This document shows, one piece after another, positions 47,606 through 57,882 of a stretch of DNA of 57,882 nucleotides (its first letter is position 1; every line of letters starts with the position of its first letter). The notes below the pieces were generated by a model. The model was not told the DNA's origin. It made no database searches and saw only the letters and a list, made by a program, of their open reading frames with translations. Location: positions 42,500 through 100,381 of the forward strand of contig JAKCWW010000620.1 in the NCBI GenBank assembly GCA_026260175.1. The letters run 5' to 3'. The stretch is from Reticulitermes lucifugus (lineage: Eukaryota; Arthropoda; Insecta; Blattodea; Rhinotermitidae). A program made the position numbers and the translations under genes.

Positions 47606-47770
47606 GGTTTTGAAGCCCACCCAGCCTTTCTACTCAATGGAAGTAATGCAGCCGGGGCGTGAAGCTGACCGCCACCTTCTTCTAGTGTCGAGTTCAAGAA
47701 TGGGTGGAACTGTAAGTTTACTCCCCTTATGTGCCTTCATCCCTTGCACAAGAGCAAATTTACCCTTTCT

Positions 47771-48799
47771 TTTAGATTCTTAACTCTCGACATTTCTGTA
47801 ATTGCTTTAAACTAATCACGACAAATTTTGGTAAGTTCCACTCTTTGGTTTACTAATGTAATCATCATTATTACTTAGCATACAAGGTAGTTCATATCAT
47901 TCCTAGATTTCTGTCTGTTTTCATTTCCGTCACAGCTCCGCACTTTCAACCATTCACAGTCGGATCTCGTCTTTTGGTGCAAGGCAATGTGACTGCTGTC
48001 CTACAGTAAAAGGGAAAACACAGAGGAACGAGAGATGCAAAGTTTTGTTCAATTCACACTTCGACGCCAATATTTTCCAATAGTTTGAATTTTATCGTAG
48101 AAGTTTGAAAGTCCCTAAGGCCAATCGACTTCCGATGTCGTGGTTAATGGGAGGTCAATCGACTTTCAATGTACATCTGCGCGATTTGTCTCGCCGACGA
48201 CAGGCGCCAGATGTGTCTGGCAAGAGAGAGCCTGACAACTGTTTCGTGAGACAGGCGACATGTAACGATGTATGCGATATATATTTTACTAGTTCACGCC
48301 CAGTCTATTCTTGTCACATTTGCTTCCTTTCCTGTTACTTTCACGTTATTTTAATACAAATTTTTATGTATTCATCACCTAGCTACATTTTTCAGTGTTC
48401 GGCAATTCGGCAAGCTGTTTCTGCATTATGCGTTCCCTATAGAACAACTAACAGAGTATGTGTTAACAGGAATATGTATGACATTGACGTCATTATTATT
48501 TCTGTACATGAATTATCTCAATAATAATAATATTAAAAATGTAATCTGAAATTCTTTTAAACTTAATACATATACTCTTTTAATGTATATAAGGCCTACA
48601 TAATTGGAAAGAAATTTGGGATATTAGCAAAAACTATGTACATACTATTTAAACAGTTTATCTTAAACGCTATACTCATATATATATTTAAGAATCGGGC
48701 ATAATGATAACCTATAAGTAAGGTCGAAACGTGTAGTCTACTGAACTCTTGAATACAGAAATTTAGATTTGGAGACAGTGAACAGGAAGATTTCATTGA
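47771..48799. other. Unclassified DNA; 139-codon frame without ATG start
   Basis: A frame from TTG at 48105 to 48524 is the longest outside repeats. It has a hydrophobic middle but no recognised domain and no other sign of coding. I see no other feature. Confidence 0.4.
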
Positions 48800-48839
48800 C
48801 GCAGTAGTAGTAGTAGTGGCAATAGTAGTAGTAGTAGTA

Positions 48840-48919
<80 letters not shown>
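48800..48919. repeat. (GTA)n-(GTT)n compound microsatellite
   Basis: About 25 GTA-type triplets with a few GTG/GCA interruptions, switching sharply near 48880 to about 13 GTT triplets. Open frames across it are artefacts. Confidence 0.97.
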
Positions 48920-49297
48920 AACTCATGGCTCCCAAAACAAGTTTGCTGTTCCACTAAGTGCTTATATTAACATCGGGCAATTGCGTTATTTTAGGAACAT
49001 TTAGGGACTATGCTCTTGAATTCAGAACCTTTGCAGATACATTGTCTAACTACAGAATTTAAGGAGCACCTTCACGGCAAATAATCATTTTCTCTTATAA
49101 GATACAAGTAAATCTGACAGCTGTAGGTATAACACACTTAAACTTGTATGTATTATTTGTACTGCGGACACTACGTATTCTGTACTTTGATTAATACAAA
49201 TAAGGTTCACGCTTTTGCATAATTTGCCGGCTTCTAAATCTGTAATACAAACGCACGTACAAATTGCCTTAACATTAACAACTTTGTATTTTCCGTG
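48920..49297. other. Unclassified AT-rich DNA
   Basis: Nothing recognised. Confidence 0.5.
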
Positions 49298-49850
49298 TAC
49301 AGTTTTTTTAGGCGCGTTGTCAAAATTTGCGAAAAGCTAATATTGGTTCTGACATGTCTTTCTGCTTGTCTCTCTGTCCGCATGGAAGAACTCTGCTCTT
49401 ACCGGATGGATTTTCACGAAATTTGAAATTTGAGGATTTTTCGAAAATCTTCGAGGGAATTCAAATATCATTAAAATCTGACAAGAATAAAGATTACTTT
49501 ACATAAAGACCTGTGTAAATTTATGACAATTTCTCGCTGAATTATTCTTAGAATGAGAAATGTTTCAGACAAAATTTGTAGAGAAAATCAAAACATACAT
49601 TTTAAGTTCAATAAATCTTTTCTTAAAATCTTACCGTTTATGAGGTAATGTGAAAAATGTAGCAGAACCAGACAGGCCACAGACGACAATATAATGCTGC
49701 GTAGAAAAGACGCGATTTGCATGCCGGGTAACTGAGGCGAGAATACAGATACACACTCTTAATATTTAACACTTACTGCTTTTTTCGCGGCAACAATGGT
49801 TACGAGAACGCGCCTCAATATTACGTTATACGTACATTGCCTCTTTGTTA
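49298..49850 (+). repeat. Unclassified ~540-bp interspersed repeat, copy 2
   Basis: This is the partner of 18267-18800 in the same orientation. It shares TTAGGCGC, TGCGAAAAGC, TGTCCGCATGGAA, GGATGGATTTTCA, TTTTTCGAAAATCT, TTTCAGACAAA, CCAGACAGGCCACAGACG, GACAATATAAT, CAACAATGGTTA and GTTATACGTACAT. The two copies differ by many substitutions and small indels, so they are old and independent. The shared limits near GTTATACGTACAT suggest a real 3' boundary. No frame is conserved between them. Confidence 0.8.
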
Positions 49851-52800
49851 ACGAGTGTCTTAGCATTATGAGAATAAATAAGGATTAGGCCTGTATGTCT
49901 AAACTGCCTTGACCATTTTGTCTTCGTAACGGAGAGGCAGTGAGTTTTCATGAGGTATAATCTGAACTTCTTTTGCAGTGTTTAGATGTAACGAAGAGAG
50001 GTTTAATGGGTCATCATGCGTTAAATTTGTTTATTATTAATCTCTGCATGCATCATTGCATTTGAAAGTAAATTTTAAAACTTACTGAAGTATTTCAATT
50101 CCTGTCACACAAGACACTTCAGCCGAACACAAAACTATTTCAGTTTTGTCTCCCTCTGAAGAAGGACACTAGCAAAATTGTTTTTCCCGTTAACTAGGGG
50201 CTGTATCTTTAACCTTATTGAAACTGAATATGTCGTGTTAAACATTCACGGACCTCTTAGCCACGGGCTTGCATGTAACTCTGTAGATTCTGTTCAATGA
50301 TTAGGAAGTAGGAAACCATGCATTGGTCCTGACCTGCTGCAGCGAAACTCAGAAATGCAATTTCCTGACAATCCCTGAAATATTTATCTGGCTGTTTCGT
50401 ACTCCTTTCGGAGCATTGAGCGATGTAAATAGTTCCGAGCAGAAATTATTAAGAGTATTTTCTTGATGCTCTGATTTTTAATTACACAGATGCTGTATAC
50501 ACAGTTTCGGATTTTCCTCAGATTTTTGGCTGTCGCCGTGTTATTTTTGCTAACTTACAAAGAATTGATGTTTACTGTGTAGACACTTTGCAATCCATTG
50601 CCCTAGCATATCGTCATCATTTCAGGACTTAAATGAACGCTTGTCTACCTTCTCTCCCGCCAGAAAAATTCACTCTTCCTCCCTCTTACTATTACTGTTG
50701 TAAGAAATTAAAGTTTACGGCTTTCGACTGTCCTTCGGTGACGTAATTCACACCAAATTCCGTGAATGCGGTCAACTGTTTCGTAATTTGATATGGGAGA
50801 CGTACGGACACACACGCTTTTATACAAGCATAACCCCGATTTCCCTTTTAGGAAGGAAATTAGACTAATAAAATCTGTTTACTATAAATGTCAGGAATGA
50901 CATCAGTCCAAGCGAAACTGAACACTCGTTTTTTAACTGGCGCTGACATTCAGCAAGTCTCAAGTTAACGCATGCGCATGACGTCTTTTCAAATGCTTTA
51001 ATGCGAAAGTAGAGGCGGTATACAATGTGGACTCACTAGACTAACGCTGTTAAAAATTGATGCACATATCATCTGTAATACTGGACATAACAGCAGCCGT
51101 ATAACTGTGCCTCCTACAAGTTTCGCAGCGCAAAGTACATTCTATGTCTTCTGTCCCGCTCCACTCACCACGTAGGCTTTAGCTCTTTAATATCGCATTC
51201 TGTGGAAAAGGGAATATGTATTTCAGAGGAAATGTGATATTGTGAAGAACAGGCCTGTTATAAAGAATACCCTCTTTGATCTAGATGGTTTTTGGAAGAA
51301 GGCATAGTGCCGGGGATACTCAATAGAAAAAGAAATTCCTGAGTTTCAAGTCTCCGGAATTTACTCCTTAAATCCCAGCAATTTTTGTCAGAAGATTTTA
51401 GGCACAAGCAATGTCGCGGTAAAGCAACACAGAAGACAAACATCGAGAATCTACATAGCAAATACGAAACATTAAGCATCAGCTTCATGTGAACCACCTT
51501 GCAACACGGACCCAGAATCTCCACCTGCCAATGCCTTTAACTGTAGCGCCAAATATTCGACAGAAACCTCTCAGCCTTTGCGCTTGAAAGATGCAAAGCT
51601 TCGTTTTTCTGTTACTTGTTTCTCCTTTTCCTCATTGACAGTGGCGATTAAAAGAGTTTCTCCATTACCTTTGCCTGCAATATAATACAAATGAGCAAGG
51701 TGAAACGAACACTCAGAACTTCTTACCGGAACAAAGTAGAAGAACACTTTATACGACGGAAACAGGAAGAGAATTGTGAAGAAACAGAAAAGTTTCTAGA
51801 AGGCAAACCGCTGACCAAACCTGAAAACAAAATTGAAGGATTGTGAAAGGAAGTTTAAGAAGTAGCTGGATGTTTCTTCGTCGGTAGAGGAGAGCTGCAC
51901 GGAGAAACACAGCATATGTGCGGCAGTGAAGTAGATCATCTCTGAAGAGCAACTGAGAAATTCTTCGTTTGTGACGACTTTGGAAAAGAAGAATTATGGT
52001 AAATGTGACAGTAGTGGAATTTGGTTGCATGAAGAGTATAATGGTTGGAAATTTCGTAGTGTTTATTTGTGTGACATTTGTTTTAGTGTGGCCTGGCTTT
52101 CTAAAATTAAGTTCATGATATTAATAAAATTTCTTTTTTGATGTGTGTTTTTACTTAGCAAAGAGACAAGGAAACATAAACCTGTAATATATTTCGTGTA
52201 AAAGTTTTTTGAAGTTGCCGAGTTCTAGGATTCCTTTTGCTGCTGCATCTCTGAAAGGAATTACTTCTCACCGACTCTTAAAATTTTATGAAGACTTATC
52301 TTGTACTATCTGCGTAAACATACATTACTGGAGATTGGTTGGCAGCAAGATGCTGAAAATTTGAGAAAGTAGGTTGGACTTTATATTGACAAATTAATTA
52401 ATTTAATTGTTTGTAAACTTTACGTCATGCTTAATTTGCTGTGAAATTGAATTTCCAGTGTTAAAGAATAAAGTCTTGTGGAAAATGGGGCGTTTTCATT
52501 TGAAATCAACAAGCGAATTTCTATCAGTCTTTGCCTACCGCTCAAAGCATTGACTTTTTCCATCCTGGAGGCTTTATTTCATTTTCAATGCTAATTAAAG
52601 CAATTTGTTTGGGAGCAGAAAGAGCAAGACTTTTAACAATGTGTGTTTCATTGAATTCTAACATAAAGTTTCCGATCAATAATAAACTTTTGTTTAGTTA
52701 CAGCCACTCACCAGTTTTCCTTTATACTGATTCATTTGGTAGCGCACGGCTCAAATGTATTGTAATATTAAACTTCATTAAATAATTTACAATATGAAAA

Positions 52801-53429
52801 TAAGTACATTTGAAGAAATTTTGAGTTTATTACGTAATAATCTTTGCACCTCAAATATTGATTTCAAGAAAAAATTAATGAATGTGGCGTCATTTAAGCA
52901 GGTAGAAGAAGCTAAAGAAATTGCGAGATGTAACATCAGAGCTATTCTGTCTAATCCTTGACGGCACTTGACTGAGCTGCATTATTTTGCTCTGAACGCT
53001 TCATTCATTTCGGCCGGGCAATTCAGTTGCTCCGTTTAAATATATCGGCTTCAGACATTCCACTAACTAAAAATATTTACAGTGGTTTTGGCCCAAACGG
53101 AATTGTTTATCATGACTGCCAATGCAATGTTCGATTCTTCATACTTGGAAAGCTTCCAAAGGAATGGTGTATAAGAAAAGTCACATGCATTGGCTATAAC
53201 TCCAAATGTTCTGACGACGGTGTGTTACAATTAACATTATTATTTTGGCCACTGTCCATCGTCTTTATTCTTTTCAAACAAAACTTTCAGAAACAGGATA
53301 GTTTTCTGTCACTGATGCAGAGAATAAGACTTGTTCTTTCTGAGGGGTCCAACTGAGGAGGAATCTGTACACATGATCTTGGGCTGTGGCCTCCATCATT
53401 TACGGAAAGAACTAATGTAACACGAGTTC
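49851..53429. other. Unclassified AT-rich DNA with one polar 51-codon frame
   Basis: No gene is recognised in about 3.6 kb. At 51691-51846 an ATG-started frame of 51 codons is rich in Lys, Glu and Arg (MSKVKRTLRTSY, KVEEHFIRRKQEENCEE). The same frame continues past its stop with few further stops to about 52000. It resembles an eroded coding piece but no family is identified. Confidence 0.4.
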
Positions 53430-53478
53430 TGCGGTTTTCCACTGTCAATTTCATTCCACCTGTGCTCCATTACTTAAA
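53430..53478 (+). mobile_element. Short SINE type B 3' fragment
   Basis: GAGTTCTGCGGTTTTCCACT, then TTTCATTCCACC and TGTGCTCCATTA match the type B body end (CCGAGAACTTC.GTTTT.CCCTGTC...CATTC...TGCTC). The head is absent. Confidence 0.4.
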
Positions 53479-54705
53479 ACAATTTAAAAAACTGATCATC
53501 TTTCTCTTCATCTTCATCGCAGGTTTCAACAATAAGCCTTAAGGCTGCGGTGCGTCCGTAGCATCTGCTGCGGGGCCTTTCTAAAAAAAACCGCGAGTTC
53601 TGCTTGCATTTACTTAACGTAAAGGAAGGTAAAATTCGTGACATATAGGCCTATTGTTAATCATACTGCTGGTTACTCACCGAAAGGAACTGACACGAAA
53701 GAAACTTCTGTAACACGAAACTGTATAAGTTTAAGATAAAGCAAATACACATAGAGGTTTATATAAACTGCCTCTAGGTTTTGCGTACCTGAACTTCGAA
53801 ATGCTGGCTGGAAGTTAGTGCGTGCCTCTGCAAAGTCTTAGGACTGGCCAAAGAGATCAAGCCTTTTCTCGGTTTACTTCGATCTCAGATGAAGTTTTCA
53901 GCTGGTATCCAAACACAGACTACAGAAAATGAGGTCGGTTTGGGGATGTGGGCGTGTCTGGCACGGTGCGGTGGTTGATGCCTGTAGTGGGAACTAGTAG
54001 ACTGCTAATGGAAGGAGCGACAGAATTTTCTACTGCTGCAATCAGACTGAAAACATAAAGAATTTCGTGTAGTGTTTAGTGAGTCAGTGCACTGTGCGAA
54101 TGCTTTTCGAAATGGGTAGCAGCAACTCGTCATTCACCACACAATCTTGCGCATGCCCATTTGTCGCTCTCCTAGCAGGGAATCATCTCCTTGGCTGTGG
54201 AGAGTACGTTATTGCACAGGGTGCTTCTCATTCATTCCTTTCAATATCATTACTAAAATTCAGCCCCAGTACCAATATTATTATCAAAATTTTTGCCGTA
54301 ATTCAGCCGCTCCCTTCAATGAGAGTGAAAATTCAGTCCTAATACTGCTGAACTTCTTCCTTCTACCGCATGCTAAGAACGATCCACCTTCCATCGTATT
54401 ATCGTCTGCTTTTCCAAGCTTGCTTCCAACCTACCTTTGCGAGAAGAACATGTAGCCTGGGAACATTTAGAATCTTAAAACCTTTTGTTTTCCTGTAATC
54501 ACTGTAGTGTTTCTCATTACTCAACCACTTCATTTCTTCTTCTCCTCCTATTCAGGCTACATTTCGCGAATTTAATTTTGCACAATTTGTAATGAATAAT
54601 TAGTCTCCTATTGATATGCATATGAATGGCTTTTGTGTGCGATGAAGAGTCTTGCCCGTTTGTGAGGATAGGTAATATTGTACAAAATAGTTTCATTAGC
54701 ACTAG
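53479..54705. other. Unclassified AT-rich DNA
   Basis: Overlapping frames of 87 and 102 codons (54079-54455) have no recognised domain. TAGGCCTA occurs at 53646. Confidence 0.45.
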
Positions 54706-54782
54706 ATACGTACATACATGCATACATACATACATATATATATATACATACATACACATACATACATACATACATACATACG
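54706..54782. repeat. (CATA)n-(TA)n-(CATA)n compound microsatellite
   Basis: CATA tetramers on both sides of a short TA block. Tyr/Ile/His-rich frames across it are artefacts. Confidence 0.97.
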
Positions 54783-54862
54783 TTATCAATTCATTGCAGC
54801 TGTTTGCTGAAGACTGAATTCTTCAGTTTCAGAGACAAGCAGTCAAAGAACTTACAATACTC

Positions 54863-54930
54863 GGACTGACTGACTGACTGACTGACTGTGAAGATGAAGG
54901 CACTACGGTCCTTCAAAACGTCGGTAACTA
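54863..54930 (+). repeat. (GACT)n leading into a GAAGATG...AAAACGTCGG hairpin motif
   Basis: Six GACT units (54864-54888) are followed by GTGAAGATGAAGGCACTACG and GTCCTTCAAAACGTCGGTAA. GAAGG pairs with CCTTC. The layout matches the CGAAACGTCGG motifs at 31214-31250 and 47473-47518, with CGAAAC changed to CAAAAC. This indicates a shared repeat family whose 5' neighbour here is a GACT array. Confidence 0.65.
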
Positions 54931-56683
54931 CTTGCCAGTAGACAAGACATAATATCCCAAGGGATTTGAATTTTCCATGCAGATGATTAATAGCAAACCA
55001 ATCAAAACTTTGAGTTCTACATTGCCTTGCAGTTTGTTTTGGTAAAGGTTTTGAGATCTCAAGTACTGCATTAGACAGCAATATTGTCCTTCAAGATGTC
55101 TCTACAGATCGCTGTGAAGTTTTGTGGGACCTTGTCACGATTAAAGATGGCCACTTGTCTTTTTATGTTGAAACACAATTAATTGCGGTGGTCAAAATTT
55201 CTTTAAGAAGTTCAACACATAATATTAATTACTAATTATTGTGACGGAAATCTTTTGGATAGGTTTGCTCAATTGGATATCCAAGGTACATTTTAACCAA
55301 AATTTTTGAACCCGATAGTAAGAACACTATCATGTATAAGCTCATATTCGTAGTTGAAATCCTGCCGCAAACAACAATGCAACTGTTATTTTTGTCATAG
55401 GATTAACAATCGTGAACAATTGCTATAACATTCAGTCCACATCTATAAATGATCTGTTGTATAAGGAAAATGTTCCGTACACAAATATACCATACTGGAG
55501 AATTAGTATTCCATTTTTTCATTCTCCTGAATTTTATGTCTCCCTATCAGCAGTGTCTACAGACTGAAAGCATTTTCCACCATTTCGGTGTTTCCACGAT
55601 GAGAGACTCCATCACTTGCCTCTGTCTCTCAGCACGTCCTCTTGTATGATTCTCGTTGGCACACCTCTTCCTTACCATTCAATCTCAGCCGCCGCTATTG
55701 CATCTGGCGCCAACCATTACTGCTACAGAAAGCCAAAAGCCTTTGTCTTCGTATTTCTCTTCCATTATGTACTCTCTGTTCATACAATCCTAACCAGGCA
55801 ATTACATCTCGCCAGTCTCCCATCTTCTCTGCTGAATTTCCAGCACTGCACAAAGAGATTGACTGTTGTTTGCCGTAGTTGGGTGAATTACATAAAATAA
55901 AGGCTTGAAACTCAACATAGCTGATGAATTTTTAAGCTGCTATATGTTGGACAAATAACTGTTTCACCAGTACTTATTGCTGAAAGACATATTGACACCT
56001 GTGTCATTTAAAACATAACAAATGTACTAACCACTGTATCAGATCGGTCCACTACGTTCGTGTCTCCAGTACATTGTGTATGGAATTTGTTTCGGTCTCA
56101 AAGTGAATCGACATAAAATATAAAAATTTTGTGACATTCTATCAGCTCAGATATTGGTAGCATTCTGTGCTCCTTGTTAGAATAAACTGACTGCATAAAT
56201 TTCATTTTCTATGAACACATACAATCACACACACTCGCACGCACGCTATAATTTGGACGTATAACATACCGGACATAAGCTGTAAAGTTCCGAATATACG
56301 GCTTTCTGTAATCCACACAGAGGTTTATGGTTAGCTATGCATCCAACGATCCGTACTGATAAACAAACACTTTGTATTTTATACAGCAGATATTACATTG
56401 TCACCAAATTTGAGATGAGTGTGAATTATGATGTAAAACTACCCAATAAGGTGGCGTTATTTATTTCTTAGCACGATATTCTAATTTCGATACGAAATCA
56501 GATGTGTTTTTGACAATCAGTTCCAACAGTTTCTTGCAGTTTATGGGGTCGTTATGTCTCGTTCTTGCTAAATCGGAACAAATGTATAGATTTCACCCTC
56601 ATTTATCTCGTTTCCCTTTGCAACTCATACCTTCTTTCTCGTTTCATACCACCTCTTTCTCCCAGCATTTTTTTTTCCTCTTC
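54931..56683. other. Unclassified AT-rich DNA
   Basis: Frames of 66-96 codons without recognised domains. Nothing else is supported. Confidence 0.5.
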
Positions 56684-56786
56684 GGTCATTCACTTTTTCT
56701 TCATTCACTCATCCATTCATCCAGCCTTCCATTCATTCATAAATTCAACCATTAATTAATTCGTTAATTCAATCATTCATTCATTT
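56684..56786. repeat. (TTCA)n-rich degenerate array
   Basis: Repeated TTCA/ATTCATTC with AATTAATTAATT inside. This could be a simple repeat, or the tandem 3' tail of an unrecognised LINE; compare the TGAA tail at 41391-41402. Confidence 0.75.
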
Positions 56787-57299
56787 CCTGGCACACTACG
56801 GTACTCAAGCCACGGGAAAAATTCTACGGAATATAAGATGATGGCCACCTCCCTATTGTTGTGCTAACTTCTAGCCATGTGTGGCCTATGTCAATAACGG
56901 AGCAAAAACCACATTAACCTACAATATTACATTTTCATTCAGTGCCAAGTAACTACGTAATGTGTGCCATTAATATCCAAAATATTATTCAACTAACTTA
57001 GAAAAGACAATATTATATTAAAATGATCAACAATGCTGCTTGAATATAAACTCATAAAATATAGAATATTGTAAATTAGGAAATACTTTAAGGTGACTAC
57101 AAACATTTTAAAGTAAAACTCTTCAGATTCCTTAGAATCGTGGACGTGGAACGTTTGAAAAGACAGGGATCTGTCGAATGTGTTTTAAACAATGGACATG
57201 TATAATCTACATGGAAATGAGACTTCATATTAACTTGTAATTATTTATTCTAGCTGCAAGAGCAGAGGATGTTTCTGTACTCCCAAGTATCCACACCGT
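56787..57299. other. Unclassified AT-rich DNA
   Basis: Nothing recognised. Confidence 0.5.
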
Positions 57300-57425
57300 C
57301 TCTGGTGGCAAACCAGCCTCCTATGCAATGGGTACCTAGGGTTGCGTAAAGCGGCCGAAGCGTGAAGTTAACCACTCACCTGCATGTAGTGTCGGGTTTA
57401 CCACATTCCTTCATGGCGTGCAAAA
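57300..57425 (+). mobile_element. SINE type A body fragment
   Basis: CAGCCTCCTATGCAATGGGT, ACCTAGGGTTGCGTAAAGCG, GCCGAAGCGTGAAGTTAACC, CATGTAGTGTCGGGTTTACC and CTTCATGGCGTG match the type A body of 5590-5878 in order. The tRNA-like head is missing. Confidence 0.75.
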
Positions 57426-57848
57426 GGACAATTTTGCTTTAATTCCACCCAATCTTTATGGAGTTAAATTGTTGCAAAAATGGCACTGTGTTGTTCGCAA
57501 TTAATGTACGAATTGTTCTTCTGCCACGTAATGAAAGCTTTACATGAAGATCGATTTCTTAGTTCCAATTAAAATGGTTGTCAGTTTTCGCAATTTTTTA
57601 AAACAATTCCTGTGGATAAGAATTCAAATTCGAAACCCGTCATTTATTATGCAAAATTTGCCTTCTTACCAGTAAATAAATTAAGTGTGCAGACGGTTTA
57701 TTAATACAAGATCTCTAATAGACAGCCAAAAAACATGCTGGTGGAGAAGATTAGGCCAGTCACGTGGTTGTCACTAACAGAATTCGTGTAAACCGAATGG
57801 CTAAACGACTGGAGGCCTGCTATTGAGGTATAGTGGAAGGAGAGGGTC
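57426..57848. other. Unclassified AT-rich DNA
   Basis: Nothing recognised between the two SINE pieces. Confidence 0.5.
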
Positions 57849-57882
57849 AGCCGGGATAGCGGAGTCGGTATAGCAACTATAG
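57849..57882 (+). mobile_element. SINE type A head cut by the window edge
   Basis: AGCCGGGATAGCGGAGTCGG, then TATAGCAACTATAG is the tRNA-like head with box A TAGCGGAGTCGG, as in the copy at 5590-5878. The rest lies outside the window. Confidence 0.75.

Larger units (their letters stand above)
47285..47770 (+). mobile_element. SINE type A, split by a foldback insertion
   Basis: The head ACCGGGATAGCTCAGTCGG (box A TAGCTCAGTCGG) runs through ATGAGCTGGATGATTCCCGA to ACCTCTAGACT at 47380. The body resumes after 47605 with GGTTTTGAAGCCCACCCAGC, CTACTCAATGGAAG, GCAGCCGGGGCGTGAAGCTG, ACCGCCACC and TTCTAGTGTCGAG. Without the inserted 214 bases and one duplicate copy, head and body join in the normal family order. 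AGATTCTT just before the head and just after the 3' end may be the original target duplication, but it is short. Confidence 0.85.

Noticed and set aside
48105..48524. 139-codon frame
   Set aside because: It begins with TTG rather than ATG, has no recognised domain or homologue pattern, and lies in otherwise featureless DNA. No coding claim can be supported.
48738..49004. Poly-Val and poly-Asn/poly-Tyr frames
   Set aside because: Pure translation of the GTA/GTT microsatellite.
54626..54869. Small Tyr/His/Ile-rich proteins
   Set aside because: Translation of the CATA microsatellite on both strands.

Overview
This window reads as a piece of a large, AT-rich, repeat-laden insect nuclear genome. 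The repeats suggest a cockroach or termite relative: tRNA-headed SINEs with Pol III boxes, many decayed non-LTR retrotransposon tails with the signatures RLQWAGH..R, AQDRDRWRALV and EGKRPL, and an interspersed repeat reading D.TPCSLV.RYQ. Two runs of N (37001-37008 and 47025-47074) show a scaffolded eukaryotic assembly. The taxon is an inference from repeat style, not a proven identification.

I recognise no intact host protein-coding gene, no true tRNA or rRNA gene, no CRISPR array and no operon. Open frames are short (almost all under 120 codons), many lack an ATG, and the longest lie in simple repeats or antisense to transposon relics. The window is best described as intergenic or intronic DNA.

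Layout: 1-63 ends a LINE at the window edge. 620-1745 holds a dead mariner-type (DD41D-spaced) transposase on the minus strand. 3648-4165 carries two neighbouring SINE copies. 4943-5307 is a LINE 3' end, and 5590-5878 a full-length SINE with a perfect 15-bp target duplication. 6446-6580, 7142-7334 and 10172-10360 are further relics. From 10.4 to 36 kb the sequence is mostly unclassified AT-rich DNA with microsatellites, scattered SINE pieces (15171, 22258, 26700, 29953, 32769), one member of a ~540-bp repeat pair (18267) and a 24-bp minisatellite of about 20 units (33090-33570). 36945-37650 has a second SINE type and a LINE tail. 41390 and 45308 are two copies of one LINE C-terminus.

The most layered part is 46560-47770. 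There a LINE relic is interrupted by a SINE with a 14-bp target duplication. Just downstream, another SINE is interrupted by a ~214-bp foldback unit with its own 11-bp duplication. The partner of the ~540-bp repeat is at 49298-49850. The right end is AT-rich with CATA and TTCA arrays and stops inside a SINE head. The elements do not work together as a pathway; they record successive waves of transposition and decay. I found no convincing new molecular system. The best leads are the foldback unit with its CGAAACGTCGG motif, the ~540-bp repeat family, and an apparent excess of the palindrome TAGGCCTA.
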